From positions 1 through 64,000 of the forward strand of contig CAIYMO010000045.1 of assembly GCA_903927345.1 (NCBI GenBank): a DNA stretch of 64,000 nt. The letters are read 5' to 3'. Numbering within the stretch: position 1 is the stretch's first letter; each line of letters starts with the position of its first letter. Origin of the DNA: an uncultured Armatimonadota bacterium (GTDB taxonomy: Bacteria; Armatimonadota; Fimbriimonadia; Fimbriimonadales; Fimbriimonadaceae). The position numbers and the translations under genes are program-made. The notes beneath the pieces were generated by a model, which did no database searches, had not been told where the DNA came from, and worked only from the letters and a program-made list of their open reading frames with translations. Below, piece by piece: positions 23,928 through 32,807 of the stretch.

Positions 23928-25634
23928 ATGGTATTGACTGGCGAACATTTTTTGAAGGAAGGGCTGATAACGCCGGAGCAGCTCGCCGATGCCATGTCCA
24001 AACAGCGGGATTTGGACGGCAAAGAGTCCATTGCAAGAATCCTTGTTCAACTTGGATACGTTTCAGAGAGAGACCGTGTCAAGTGCCAAGGTCGAGTTTG
24101 GGGAGTCCCATTCGCAGACGTTTCTGAGATCATTCCTAGACCTGAAGCACTGAGTCTGATGAACTCAGCGAATGCGCGGAAGTTCAAAGCGCTCCCAATG
24201 GAGCGGCAAGGAAACCGTTTGCTCGTCGCGATGGTCAATCCGCTGGATATCTTCGCGATTGATGAGATTCGCCTGACGACCGGTCTAGACGTCGAGCCTT
24301 TGATCGCGGTTGAATCGGACCTTATCAACTCGCTCGTCCAGTTTTACAGAAACGAGAGTGAGGCACTCGCAGGCGTTATCAAGGACTTTGACGACGGTCA
24401 AGATTTCGACATCCAGAAGAAAATTGAGGAAGTCGAAGAGGAAGCCGACGCAGACGATGCGCCAATCATCCGGCTTGCCAACCTGATCATTAACCAGGCA
24501 ATTATCGACAAGGCGTCAGATATTCACATCGAACCGCTCAAGGACGGTATGCGGGTTCGCTACCGTATTGACGGCGTGATGATTGAGGGAATGCAATTCC
24601 CTAAGAAACTCGCAGCACCGCTTACGAGTCGATTTAAGATCATTTCTAACATGGATATCGCCGAAAAGCGAGCTCCTCAAGACAACCGTATTTCGATGAC
24701 GATCAGTGGTCGGGATTACGACTTCCGTGTCAGCACGCTCCCAATGATCTTTGGCGAGAAGATCGTTATGCGCGTCTTGGATAAGGGCGGAATCAACGTC
24801 GGCCTCTCCAAACTTGGATTCCTTGAACATAACCTGATGATGCTGGAGGATATGTGTTCCAAGACTTACGGAATTATCCTTGTTACCGGGCCTACAGGTT
24901 CTGGTAAGTCGACGACGCTGTATTCGATTCTCAACGAGTTGAATACCGGCGACAACAATATCATTACGATTGAAGACCCGGTTGAATATGAATTGAGCGG
25001 GATTAACCAGTGCGGCGTCAACGTTCGTGCGGGAATGACCTTTGCTGCGGGCCTTCGAGCAATGCTCCGACAAGACCCCGACATCATCATGGTAGGTGAA
25101 ATGCGCGACGGTGAAACGGCGACCATTGCAATGGAAGCGGCGCTTACCGGCCACTTGGTTCTTTCGACGCTTCACACCAACGACGCGCCGGCGGCACCAA
25201 CGCGGTTGATGGATATGGGCGTCGAGCCATTCCTGATCTCATCTTCAGTCATCGGAATTCTTGCTCAGCGACTCTGCCGCGTAACCTGTGCGAATTGCAA
25301 ACAGCCTTACGAGGTGAGGAAAGAGGACATTCTTCGCTACGGCTTTGAACTGCCGTATGGCGTTGCCAACGATGGTAAGGATGTCGTGACGCTTTACCGA
25401 GGTGTTGGCTGCGATAAGTGTAAGAAGACCGGATACAAGGGACGAACGGGCATTCACGAATTGATGGTCGTGACCGACGAGCTTCGCGACATGATCATGA
25501 AAGAAGCCGCCGCGCACGACCTGAGACATAAGGCGATCGAAGTCGGCATGAAGCCACTTCAAGCCGACGCACTTTCAAAAGTGCTCTTAGGCATTACGAC
25601 ATTGGACGAAGTTGTCCGTGTCATCTACGCATAA
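23928..25634 (+). CDS. pilB: type IV pilus assembly ATPase PilB / GspE
   Basis: About 568 residues. The N-terminal MshEN domain (about 1-140) begins TGEHFLKEGLITPEQLADAM. The secretion ATPase follows: ASDIHIEP, Walker A GPTGSGKST at about 321-329, the Asp box, and Walker B DPDIIMVGEMRD. Near the C-terminus CRVTCANC and CDKC form the zinc tetra-Cys site typical of extension ATPases. PilB powers pilus or pseudopilus assembly. The frame is open 20 codons further upstream, but the ATG at 23928 matches the family start. It lacks a good Shine-Dalgarno, while a strong AGGAGGG upstream sits before a GTG in another frame. pilT follows after 35 bases; pilM-Q are absent here. Confidence 0.92.
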   Translation: MVLTGEHFLKEGLITPEQLADAMSKQRDLDGKESIARILVQLGYVSERDRVKCQGRVWGVPFADVSEIIPRPEALSLMNSANARKFKALPMERQGNRLLVAMVNPLDIFAIDEIRLTTGLDVEPLIAVESDLINSLVQFYRNESEALAGVIKDFDDGQDFDIQKKIEEVEEEADADDAPIIRLANLIINQAIIDKASDIHIEPLKDGMRVRYRIDGVMIEGMQFPKKLAAPLTSRFKIISNMDIAEKRAPQDNRISMTISGRDYDFRVSTLPMIFGEKIVMRVLDKGGINVGLSKLGFLEHNLMMLEDMCSKTYGIILVTGPTGSGKSTTLYSILNELNTGDNNIITIEDPVEYELSGINQCGVNVRAGMTFAAGLRAMLRQDPDIIMVGEMRDGETATIAMEAALTGHLVLSTLHTNDAPAAPTRLMDMGVEPFLISSSVIGILAQRLCRVTCANCKQPYEVRKEDILRYGFELPYGVANDGKDVVTLYRGVGCDKCKKTGYKGRTGIHELMVVTDELRDMIMKEAAAHDLRHKAIEVGMKPLQADALSKVLLGITTLDEVVRVIYA

Positions 25635-25669
25635 CAAGATTTAGCAAGCAGGACAGCAGGAGAACAGAC

Positions 25670-26971
25670 ATGGCAGATGAATTCAATTGGAAACAGTTTT
25701 TGACCGAGGACAAAGATTTGACACCTTTGCAAGAAGAGGGTGCCATTTTTCATCCTATCACTGGCGAACCTGTCATGCCTCAGGCGCAACAAACCCCACA
25801 TGTTCCTCAGGAGGTCCATACTCGGGAGGTAGAGGCACCAAAATTCTTGATTGAGGCGGAATCGAGTATCCCTGGCTACTCGATTTCAGAACTCAAGAAT
25901 CCGGTGGATCATCACATTGACGACGTTCTACGAATGGCGATGGAACGGAAGGCTTCGGACATTCACATCACAGTTGGATTACCGCCGATGATTCGTTTGG
26001 ACGGTGAGATTCACCCCTTGCCATTCCATCCGTTGACTCAGCGAGACGCCCGACGGTTCATTTATGACGTGTTGAGTAACGAGCAGCTTGAACGATTCGA
26101 AACGACTCACGAGCTTGACTTTGGCTACTCGGTCAAGGACCTTGCCCGATTCCGTTTTAACGTCTACATGCAACGAGGTTCGGTTGCGGGTGCGCTGCGT
26201 GCTATTCCAACCAAGATTCCTGCCTTTGAGACACTTGGTTTACCGCAAACAATCCGTGAGATGTGCAAACGAACTTCGGGTCTTATCTTGGTTACTGGTC
26301 CTACGGGTTCGGGTAAGACCACAACGATTGCTTCAATGATTGACGACCTTAACGAGCACCTTCCAGGTCACATTCTAACGATTGAAGATCCCGTTGAGTA
26401 CATACATAAACACAAGAGATGTATGGTCAACCAACGCGAACTGCACCATGACACCTACTCGTTCCACGATGCACTGCGCGCTGTTCTTCGAGAAGACCCT
26501 GATATCGTTCTTGTTGGTGAGCTTCGCGACCTTGAAACAATTGAAGCGGCGCTGACGCTCTCCGAAACTGGCCACTTGGTTTTTGGGACGCTCCACACCC
26601 GAAACGCTCCAGCTACTGTTGACCGAATCATCGACGTCTTCCCGTCTGAACAACAAGACCAGATTCGTGTCTTGCTTGGCAACACTTTGGAAGGAGTTGT
26701 TGCTCAGCAGCTATTGCCAAAGCTTGGCGGCGGTCGCTGCGCGGCGATTGAGATCATGATGGGCACCCCGGCGATCAAGAACTTGATCCGAGAAGGGAAG
26801 ACCCACCAAATGTATTCCATCATCGAAATGTCAGGCGGAGTTGGGATGCAGACAATGGACAAGGCGCTTTGCGACTTGTACCGCGCCGGATTCGTCTCGT
26901 TCGACGAGTGTATGACTCGCGCAATTGACAAAGACACATTCGCTCGCTTGGCAAAGGGTCAAGCGGCTTAA
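25670..26971 (+). CDS. pilT: type IV pilus retraction ATPase PilT
   Basis: A 433-residue PilT, longer than the usual 345-370 because of an N-terminal extension of about 75 residues without a known domain. The core has ASDIHIT (about 95-101), Walker A GPTGSGKT at about 210-217, VLREDPDIVLVGELRD (Asp box and Walker B) and the His box ETGHLVFGTLHT. PilT depolymerises pili for twitching, adhesion or DNA uptake. The ATG has CAGGAG upstream and lies 35 bases after pilB, so the pair is an operon ending at the terminator at 27010. With the three pseudopilin genes, a working pilus system is likely. Confidence 0.92.
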   Translation: MADEFNWKQFLTEDKDLTPLQEEGAIFHPITGEPVMPQAQQTPHVPQEVHTREVEAPKFLIEAESSIPGYSISELKNPVDHHIDDVLRMAMERKASDIHITVGLPPMIRLDGEIHPLPFHPLTQRDARRFIYDVLSNEQLERFETTHELDFGYSVKDLARFRFNVYMQRGSVAGALRAIPTKIPAFETLGLPQTIREMCKRTSGLILVTGPTGSGKTTTIASMIDDLNEHLPGHILTIEDPVEYIHKHKRCMVNQRELHHDTYSFHDALRAVLREDPDIVLVGELRDLETIEAALTLSETGHLVFGTLHTRNAPATVDRIIDVFPSEQQDQIRVLLGNTLEGVVAQQLLPKLGGGRCAAIEIMMGTPAIKNLIREGKTHQMYSIIEMSGGVGMQTMDKALCDLYRAGFVSFDECMTRAIDKDTFARLAKGQAA

Positions 26972-27009
26972 CTGCTCTTAGCTCCCTTATAGGACTGAAA
27001 TGGGCAATG

Positions 27010-27042
27010 TGGGCAGTTCAGGTTCTCTGACTGCCCATTTTT
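27010..27042 (+). terminator. terminator of pilB-pilT
   Basis: Stem TGGGCAGT / ACTGCCCA with a 12-base loop, followed by TTTTT on the plus strand. Confidence 0.85.
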
Positions 27043-27159
27043 GCGTTTAAGTGGTCGGGAGAGGGCAGTTGCTTCAAACCCAGACCGGGACATAAATCGG
27101 GCTGTCAAGCCACAGATACAATTTGACCACTTTTTCAACCAGTTGCCAGGCGGCTACGT

Positions 27160-27723
27160 TTACTTTCTTGTTCCCGGTTTGCTTGTTGGAATTGCTGTAA
27201 GCCAGTCGGGGACCTCTTCAGGGCCGTAGCTCGTGGCTTCCACAGTGAACGCGCTAAACAAATTCGTTAGTTCCAATTCGCCCTGCGCGCGATTGATGAG
27301 AACTCCGTAACCAGTTGGAGTTCCCCCAGCGTTCTGAATGGCGTCACGGCTTTCGAACAAAGAGCGCCCGGTAGTCAGAACATCATCGACGATGAGAACT
27401 CTTGCGCCTACTGAAAGCGTCTTGCCTCGCCTTAACGTCTTTTCGCCGTTCTCCGACTCGATATAAACGGCCTGGAGACCCATCTGACGAGCGACTTCGA
27501 AGGCAATGATGATGCCCCCAGTCGTCGGACCGGCGACATATTCGATCCCTTGACCTTTGAAGTTCTCCGCGATCTCACGGCACAGGGCGACTAGAACCTC
27601 CGGTTGCTCGAGCACTCTAAACTTTTCAAAGTAAGTATCGCTGTGGCGACCGCTGGTCAGGACAAAGTGACCTTTAAGGATGGCGCCAGACGCCTCAAGT
27701 ACCGCACCAAGATCAGTTGGCAT
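27160..27723 (-). CDS. pyrE: orotate phosphoribosyltransferase
   Basis: A 187-residue PyrE, converting orotate and PRPP to OMP. Motifs: LTSGRHSDTYFEKF at the N-terminal part, VAGPTTGGIIIAFEVAR, and the PRPP-binding VLIVDDVLTTGRS at about 109-121. The start overlaps the end of lysS by 11 bases and has a strong purine-rich Shine-Dalgarno. pyrC lies about 11 kb away. About 115 bases without a recognised feature separate its end from the pilT terminator. Confidence 0.94.
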   Translation of the reverse strand: MPTDLGAVLEASGAILKGHFVLTSGRHSDTYFEKFRVLEQPEVLVALCREIAENFKGQGIEYVAGPTTGGIIIAFEVARQMGLQAVYIESENGEKTLRRGKTLSVGARVLIVDDVLTTGRSLFESRDAIQNAGGTPTGYGVLINRAQGELELTNLFSAFTVEATSYGPEEVPDWLTAIPTSKPGTRK

Positions 27724-29254
27724 CTTCCTCTCCTTGCTCCTTCTCAGGGCGCATGAACGGGAACATCAGGCATTCGCGGATGGTGCCCGATCCGGTTAGC
27801 AGCATGGCCATTCGGTCAAGACCGATGCCGCAACCGCCGGTGGGCGGCATGCCGCATTCAAGCGCATAGAGGAACTCTTCGTCCATCGGATGCGCCTCTT
27901 CGTCGCCGGCCGCAGCTTCGCCGACCTGGAATTCGAATCGCTCTCTTTGGTCAATCGGGTCGTTGATCTCGCTAAACGAGTTACAGACCTCGCTACCGAG
28001 AACATAGCCCTCGAACCGTCGAGTAAACCTTGGGTCATTCGGATCATTTTTGGCGAGCGGGGAAGTCTCCAGGGGATAGCCGACAATGAACGACGGGTGG
28101 ATGAGGGTTGGCTCGACATAGACTTCAAGGAGTTTCTCGAGAAGTCCGCCCAAGTTTCGCTCGTCGGCTGGGATGACCTTCTTCCCGGTAACCGGATTCA
28201 CCCGGACTCCATCTCCAAGCGCAGCCACCGCCGAGCTAAGATCCAGAAGTGCCTCTCGTGCAACTCCGGTGTGCCTCGAGATTTCGTCGAGCATGTCGAT
28301 ACGCGCCCAAGGCTGACCGAAGTCGACAGTGACGTATCCATCTTGATGCGGAAGGTCGACCGTGGTAGCTCCAAAGACCGACAAAGCGACGTACTTGAAG
28401 CAGTTCTCGACGTGAACCATCATGTCCTCAAGATTTGCGTAAGCTTCGTAGAACTCCAGCAAGGTGAAGTCTGGGTTGTGTTTGTAGCTGACGCCTTCGT
28501 TCCGGAAGACTCGACCGACCTCGTAAACCTTGGGAACATCACCACAGATGATGCGCTTCAGATAAAGCTCTAGCGAAATTCTAAGCTTCACTTCCACGTC
28601 GTAAGCGTTTAGATGCGTCATGAACGGCCGAGCAGCGGCGCCACCGGCCTCCATCTGGAGAACCGGAGTCTCAACTTCCAAGTAGCCTTGACCATCGAAG
28701 TAGGATCGTACTGCGGACACGATGCGCGCCCGATTGAGCAGCTTGGCACGCCCTTCTTTGCTCGACATCAGGTCGAGATGTCGGTGTCGAAGCTTGGTTT
28801 CGACGTCCTGCAGGCCATAGAAGACGTGACCATCCTTCTCCTTTCCGAGCGGAAGCGGATGTAGAGCTTTGCTAAGCGGATGGAATGATGTGACGTGGAT
28901 TGACTGCTCCCCCGTCTTGGTGATAAACAACTTGCCTTCGATACCGATATGATCTCCGAGGTCGAGGAGTTTGTAGACTTCGTAAGGATCGTCACCCAAC
29001 TCATCCTTTCGGAAGTAGCCTTGGATCTTGCCTTCACCATCACTGAGGTGGGCAAAGCCAGCCTTCCCCATGTCCCGGTAGGAGACGATTCGGCCAGCGA
29101 AGGAAACTTCCCGTCCATCTTCAAAATGTTCGAGGAGTGCATCAGCTGAATCGGTCAGTTTCCATTTTTCAACCCGATAGGGGTCGTAGCCAAGCTCGCG
29201 CATTCGGGCAAGCTTGCCAAGGCGGATATCTCTGATCGATTCTTCGGTACTCAT
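27713..29254 (-). CDS. lysS: lysyl-tRNA synthetase, class II
   Basis: A 513-residue class II LysRS. The N-terminal OB fold (about 45-150, VSFAGRIVSYRDMGKAGF) binds the anticodon. The catalytic core shows motif 2 (YEVGRVFRNEG), FTLLEFYEAY, and motif 3 (GCGIGLDRMAMLL) near the C-terminus. It charges tRNA-Lys. An AGGAG lies 8 bases upstream of the ATG at 29254. It heads the lysS-pyrE pair. The pseudopilin terminator lies about 30 bases upstream. Confidence 0.96.
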   Translation of the reverse strand: MSTEESIRDIRLGKLARMRELGYDPYRVEKWKLTDSADALLEHFEDGREVSFAGRIVSYRDMGKAGFAHLSDGEGKIQGYFRKDELGDDPYEVYKLLDLGDHIGIEGKLFITKTGEQSIHVTSFHPLSKALHPLPLGKEKDGHVFYGLQDVETKLRHRHLDLMSSKEGRAKLLNRARIVSAVRSYFDGQGYLEVETPVLQMEAGGAAARPFMTHLNAYDVEVKLRISLELYLKRIICGDVPKVYEVGRVFRNEGVSYKHNPDFTLLEFYEAYANLEDMMVHVENCFKYVALSVFGATTVDLPHQDGYVTVDFGQPWARIDMLDEISRHTGVAREALLDLSSAVAALGDGVRVNPVTGKKVIPADERNLGGLLEKLLEVYVEPTLIHPSFIVGYPLETSPLAKNDPNDPRFTRRFEGYVLGSEVCNSFSEINDPIDQRERFEFQVGEAAAGDEEAHPMDEEFLYALECGMPPTGGCGIGLDRMAMLLTGSGTIRECLMFPFMRPEKEQGEEDAN

Positions 29255-29282
29255 TGGCGAACTCCTAGTTTACTTGAGGCAA

Positions 29283-29316
29283 CAAAAAACCGTCCTGATC
29301 GATTGATCAGGACGGT
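29283..29316 (-). terminator. terminator of the pseudopilin gene
   Basis: Stem ACCGTCCTGATC / GATCAGGACGGT with a 4-base loop, then TTTTTTG on the minus strand. Confidence 0.9.
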
Positions 29317-29334
29317 TGGCAGATTCTAGCTCGA

Positions 29335-30243
29335 TTAAGGAGCTGGCTCGGCCAAGATTCCTGGGATTCCGTTGATGTCGAACGGGAAGTTGTAAACAGG
29401 AACGATACTGTTTGCGCCCGAGATGTTTGGATCTGGAGCGGTCAGGCCTGGGAATCGAGCATTCCGCTTGAATGCCTTTGCGTGGCTGTCCGAGAAGCTA
29501 GCAATGATCGACTCGCTGTGTCGTGCAACACCTGGGAATCGCTGAGCGTTGAATCCAGGAGCTGGCGTGCGGTAGTTGGTCACGATCTGTGCTTGAACAC
29601 CAGCAGTGTTAGATGCTCCCAGAGCGGTTGCAGGATCGAGGTCCACATTGGTCGCGCCAGCAACGTTCTTACCGGTTGCGAACTCGATGGTATCGGCAGG
29701 AGCTTCGAAGCTGGTTGCGCTTCGGGTTGCTTCGTTGAAGTTAGGAGCAACGGCTGGATCTTCGAAGACAGCAAAGTTTGGAACCATGCCAGCGAACGAA
29801 ATGAACTGCGAACCGTTGAAGAGAGGATTGGTCAAGTCAGCGGTGTTTGGTCGAACTCCGAGGGATCCGAGGATAGCAGCCCAGGGGATCGCCTTTGGCT
29901 CAGCCGTGTCGGTGAAGATGTCTCGGTTCTTGGTGTACGGCAGGATCGCATCGTACATCGAGATAACTCGGCAACCAGAGCCAGGAACGAGGTATCCGTT
30001 TGGCGTGGTACCCGTGCCATCTGGCATTTGGGTGCAGTAAGCCGATTGTGGGTAAGTATCGTCAGCGTCGGAAAGATAGATCTGTACTGCAGTTCCGTTT
30101 TGCTTGAGATTGCTCAAGGTAGCGGACTTCTTAGCAGCAGCCTTTGCCTGGGCGAAAACTGGGAAGAGGATTGCAGCGAGGATCGCGATGATTGCGATAA
30201 CCACGAGCAGCTCAATAAGGGTAAATGCCTTGTTGCGAGTCAT
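29335..30243 (-). CDS. type IV pilin-like (pseudopilin) protein
   Basis: A 302-residue pseudopilin. Leader MTRNKA then FTLIELLVV, with a helix ending in [13 protein letters not shown]. The C-terminal motif is [12 protein letters not shown], a D-S-H variant of the H-X9-DG motif. The globular domain has two Cys (SAYCTQMP and GSGCRV) that could form a disulfide. AGGAG lies about 16 bases before the ATG. A single gene with its own terminator. The 184 bases upstream to the next gene hold only presumed promoter sequence. Confidence 0.87.
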   Translation of the reverse strand: MTRNKAFTLIELLVVIAIIAILAAILFPVFAQAKAAAKKSATLSNLKQNGTAVQIYLSDADDTYPQSAYCTQMPDGTGTTPNGYLVPGSGCRVISMYDAILPYTKNRDIFTDTAEPKAIPWAAILGSLGVRPNTADLTNPLFNGSQFISFAGMVPNFAVFEDPAVAPNFNEATRSATSFEAPADTIEFATGKNVAGATNVDLDPATALGASNTAGVQAQIVTNYRTPAPGFNAQRFPGVARHSESIIASFSDSHAKAFKRNARFPGLTAPDPNISGANSIVPVYNFPFDINGIPGILAEPAP

Positions 30244-30427
30244 GTGTTAGTTCAATTTCTCCTAAAAGAATTCTAATGAGTTCGGATCGACAACATTGTC
30301 AGCCGTATTCGACCCGATGTGCATGGTAACAGAAAATACAAAGGTTATGCCACTGTTAAGGAAAAATGTCGAATGACCTAGCTTCTTACCTCTGAAGACT
30401 AGTAATCATGCTTGGTAAAATTGTGGA

Positions 30428-31168
30428 ATGCCTCAATCCCCGTCGGTAGAGCGCGTCTCCCTGCTGGGGTTACCCATTGATCGAGTCTCGCTCGAAGGGA
30501 CTGAAGAAATTTTCGAATCCTTCCTGAGTTCAGAAGGAACCAAGCTGGTTTTCACAGCTGACTCTAACGCATTTGTCTGCGCCAAGGACGACCCGAGGTA
30601 CAAGAGGTGCTTTGATGAAGCGGCACTGATCACTCCTGATTCAGCTGGACCCGTTTGGGGACTTGCTCATATTGGCAAGCCTGTCGACGGCCGCGTCAGT
30701 GGTGTTGACCTCGTGGAAGTCCTCTGCCGACTCTCTGCTCGAACAGGTGCGACCATGTTCTTCTTAGGCTCAGCGCCTGGCGTCGCCGCAGCCGCCGCAG
30801 AGCGGCTATCGGCGAAGTATCCGGGATGCAAAATCGTTGGATCACGGGATGGCTACTTTGGCTCGCTGACTGACCAGGAAGTTGCGAACGAGATTGCGAG
30901 TTTGCAGCCGGACATCCTTCTGGTTGCGATGGGGATGCCGCGCCAAGAGCTGTTCATCCTGGATACTGCAGACATCATCAAAGCCAAGATTGCGATGGGG
31001 GTCGGAGGTTCGTTTGATGTTCATTCAGGGACCGTCAAGCGAGCGCCGAAGGTGTTCCAGAAGCTGAAAGTCGAGTGGCTTTGGCGAACAATCCTCAATC
31101 CTAAGAAACTGGACAAAGTGAAGAACTTGCCGAAGTTCTACTTCATGGTTCGTAGAGCTAGTAAGTGA
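30428..31168 (+). CDS. WecB/TagA/CpsF-family glycosyltransferase
   Basis: A 246-residue GT26-family enzyme, probably transferring an amino-sugar to a lipid-linked precursor for surface polysaccharide. Motifs: TADSNAFVCAKDD, TPDSAGPVWG (about 61-70), FFLGSAPGVAAAAAERL, and LLVAMGMPRQELFI (about 160-173), then GVGGSFDVHSG. TAAAAT lies 6 bases before the ATG with no Shine-Dalgarno, so the mRNA is probably leaderless. The 3' end overlaps the adenosyltransferase start (GTGA). The linkage with cobalamin and LolA-like genes has no obvious functional logic. Confidence 0.88.
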   Translation: MPQSPSVERVSLLGLPIDRVSLEGTEEIFESFLSSEGTKLVFTADSNAFVCAKDDPRYKRCFDEAALITPDSAGPVWGLAHIGKPVDGRVSGVDLVEVLCRLSARTGATMFFLGSAPGVAAAAAERLSAKYPGCKIVGSRDGYFGSLTDQEVANEIASLQPDILLVAMGMPRQELFILDTADIIKAKIAMGVGGSFDVHSGTVKRAPKVFQKLKVEWLWRTILNPKKLDKVKNLPKFYFMVRRASK

Positions 31169-31713
31169 AAATTTATACGAAGGCTGGAGATCAGGGGGAA
31201 ACCGGGCTTTTAGGGGGAGACCGGATTCCCAAGTCCGACCTTCGGATGGACGTGATCGGAACGATTGACGAACTGAATGCGGCCTTTGGGGTTTGCCGAT
31301 TGCATACCGCCGCTAGCTCACTCGAGCCGACCCTGAACTGGCTTCAGAATGCTCTTTTCGATCTAGGTTCTGAACTTGCGTGCCCTCCGGGAGGGAAGTT
31401 CGAATTGACTTCGGTTGAAGATTCGGATATTGAACGTCTGGAGTTGGAAATCGATAAGATGACTGACCAACTACCGGAGCTCAAGAACTTCATCCTGCCG
31501 GGCGGAAGCCCCTTGGCGGCCCAGTTGCACGTTGCTCGCGCGGTCTGTCGGCGGCTTGAACGGGTTTTGGTTGAACTTTCAGCAGATAGTTTTGTTCGAA
31601 ATGAACCGTTGAGGTTCGTCAATCGTCTTTCAGATTGGATATTCTGTAGTTGTCGCTTTGCGAACTTCGAATCTGGAGTCACGGATATTCCGTGGAATAA
31701 AAGAGAAAAATGA
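31165..31713 (+). CDS. ATP:cob(I)alamin adenosyltransferase (PduO type)
   Basis: A 182-residue PduO/MMAB-type enzyme that makes adenosylcobalamin. The N-terminal MKIYTKAGDQGETGLLGGDR with the ATP-binding Lys/Gly-rich loop and DVIGTIDELNAAFG are the family signature; FILPGGSPLAAQLHVARAVCRRLER (read in two parts) and NRLSDWIF are the C-terminal blocks. Starts at GTG overlapping the previous stop; its own stop overlaps the next start (ATGA). No B12-dependent mutase is seen nearby. Confidence 0.9.
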   Translation: MKIYTKAGDQGETGLLGGDRIPKSDLRMDVIGTIDELNAAFGVCRLHTAASSLEPTLNWLQNALFDLGSELACPPGGKFELTSVEDSDIERLELEIDKMTDQLPELKNFILPGGSPLAAQLHVARAVCRRLERVLVELSADSFVRNEPLRFVNRLSDWIFCSCRFANFESGVTDIPWNKREK

Positions 31714-32537
31714 TTGCTTCAAGCCTAGCCATGATTTTGATCACCCAACAAGGTGATCAAGCTGCGGTTCCAACCGTCGCAGACGTAATTCAGGGAGTTG
31801 CTAAGCGATACCTTGATGCAGAGTCGTTCGCGGGTTCAATCACCCGTACGCAGACTGTGGCGGATGTCAAGCAGGTCTACGTGACCAACTTGCAAGCCCA
31901 GCGACCAAACAAGCTTTTCCTTGCCCAAGAGTGGCTCCAACCAACCCCAGGCAAAACCAGCCGGTGGACGGTTGTTTCCGACGGAGCGCAGTGGCGATAC
32001 GATGCTCCTCAAAGCGAAAAGTTCGTTAACGCTCCTCCCCAATTCGAACCAACCGCCGTTCAGGAGACTGCCACGGGAGCAAAACGCGTTCTTAAGTTCA
32101 ATGACTTCTTGATCGGAGCTCGACGAAGCCTCGGAGATCCTTGGAATCCTTACCTCCAATTCACGATGCAGTCGAGCGGGGAAGGGAACAACACCTCTCT
32201 TCGCGCCTATATTAACCGAATGCAGAAGCTCTCGGTCGTCCCTCGAAAGCTGAAGGACGGAACCGATGGATGGGCACTGAAGGGTGTCATTCAGTGGGGC
32301 GCAAAGTTTGCTGGCGAGATCAAAGAAATCGGCGTTTCGGAAGAAGTGGATCGTATCGAGCGATTTGAGATGCAGTTGACGAAGGACTTCGACATTCGCA
32401 AGTTCCAGACTGTTGAGTCAGTGCGAATCGTTCCGGAAGGAAGCAACGTTCCAACTGATCTGAACATCAGCACCATCTGGGAAGGCGACTTGAAGATCAA
32501 TTCTGACCTTAACCAGGCATTGTTCAAAGTCAACTAA
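31710..32537 (+). CDS. LolA-like secreted protein
   Basis: A 275-residue protein with a short hydrophobic N-terminus (MIASSLAMILITQQG, a possible signal). The rest is a LolA/LolB-like half-barrel pattern: a helix with VIQGVAKRYLDAESFAGSI, then strands such as QRPNKLFLAQEW, WTVVSDGAQWRYDA and the late DLNISTIWEG. Such proteins carry lipoproteins or lipids through the envelope. Assignment rests on pattern, not strong identity. Third gene of the overlapping set from 30428; feoA follows after 42 bases. Confidence 0.6.
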   Translation: MIASSLAMILITQQGDQAAVPTVADVIQGVAKRYLDAESFAGSITRTQTVADVKQVYVTNLQAQRPNKLFLAQEWLQPTPGKTSRWTVVSDGAQWRYDAPQSEKFVNAPPQFEPTAVQETATGAKRVLKFNDFLIGARRSLGDPWNPYLQFTMQSSGEGNNTSLRAYINRMQKLSVVPRKLKDGTDGWALKGVIQWGAKFAGEIKEIGVSEEVDRIERFEMQLTKDFDIRKFQTVESVRIVPEGSNVPTDLNISTIWEGDLKINSDLNQALFKVN

Positions 32538-32579
32538 GCGAAACTAGACATTTTAGGGTAGATTAAAGAAGCAAGGCTC

Positions 32580-32807
32580 ATGATGACGTTTGCGGAACTC
32601 AAAAAGGGAATGTCGGCGAGAATCGTCGAGGTTCCCACTGTGGGCGATGACCATCGCCGGCTCATGGAAATGGGTCTTGTCAAAAACACCGAGTTCCGCG
32701 TCATCAAAGTGGCTCCTCTTGGCGACCCCATTGAGATCGACCTCCGGGGTTATCGGTTGTGCCTTCGCAAGCAGGAAATGACCGGTTTTGGCGTCGAAGT
32801 CTTCTAA
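32580..32807 (+). CDS. feoA: ferrous iron transport protein A
   Basis: A 75-residue FeoA, an SH3-like cytoplasmic partner of FeoB. Typical pattern: TFAELKKGMSARIVEV, then RRLMEMGLVKNTEFRVIKVAPLGDPIEI and RGYRLCLRKQE in short blocks. Two tandem ATG codons start the frame and either could serve. The end overlaps feoB by 20 bases. No Fur-box-like sequence is visible in the 42 bases upstream. Confidence 0.93.
   Translation: MMTFAELKKGMSARIVEVPTVGDDHRRLMEMGLVKNTEFRVIKVAPLGDPIEIDLRGYRLCLRKQEMTGFGVEVF

Noticed and set aside
27041-27229. Small plus-strand frame after pilT
   Set aside because: It overlaps the pilT terminator and runs antisense into pyrE, with no start signal or motif.
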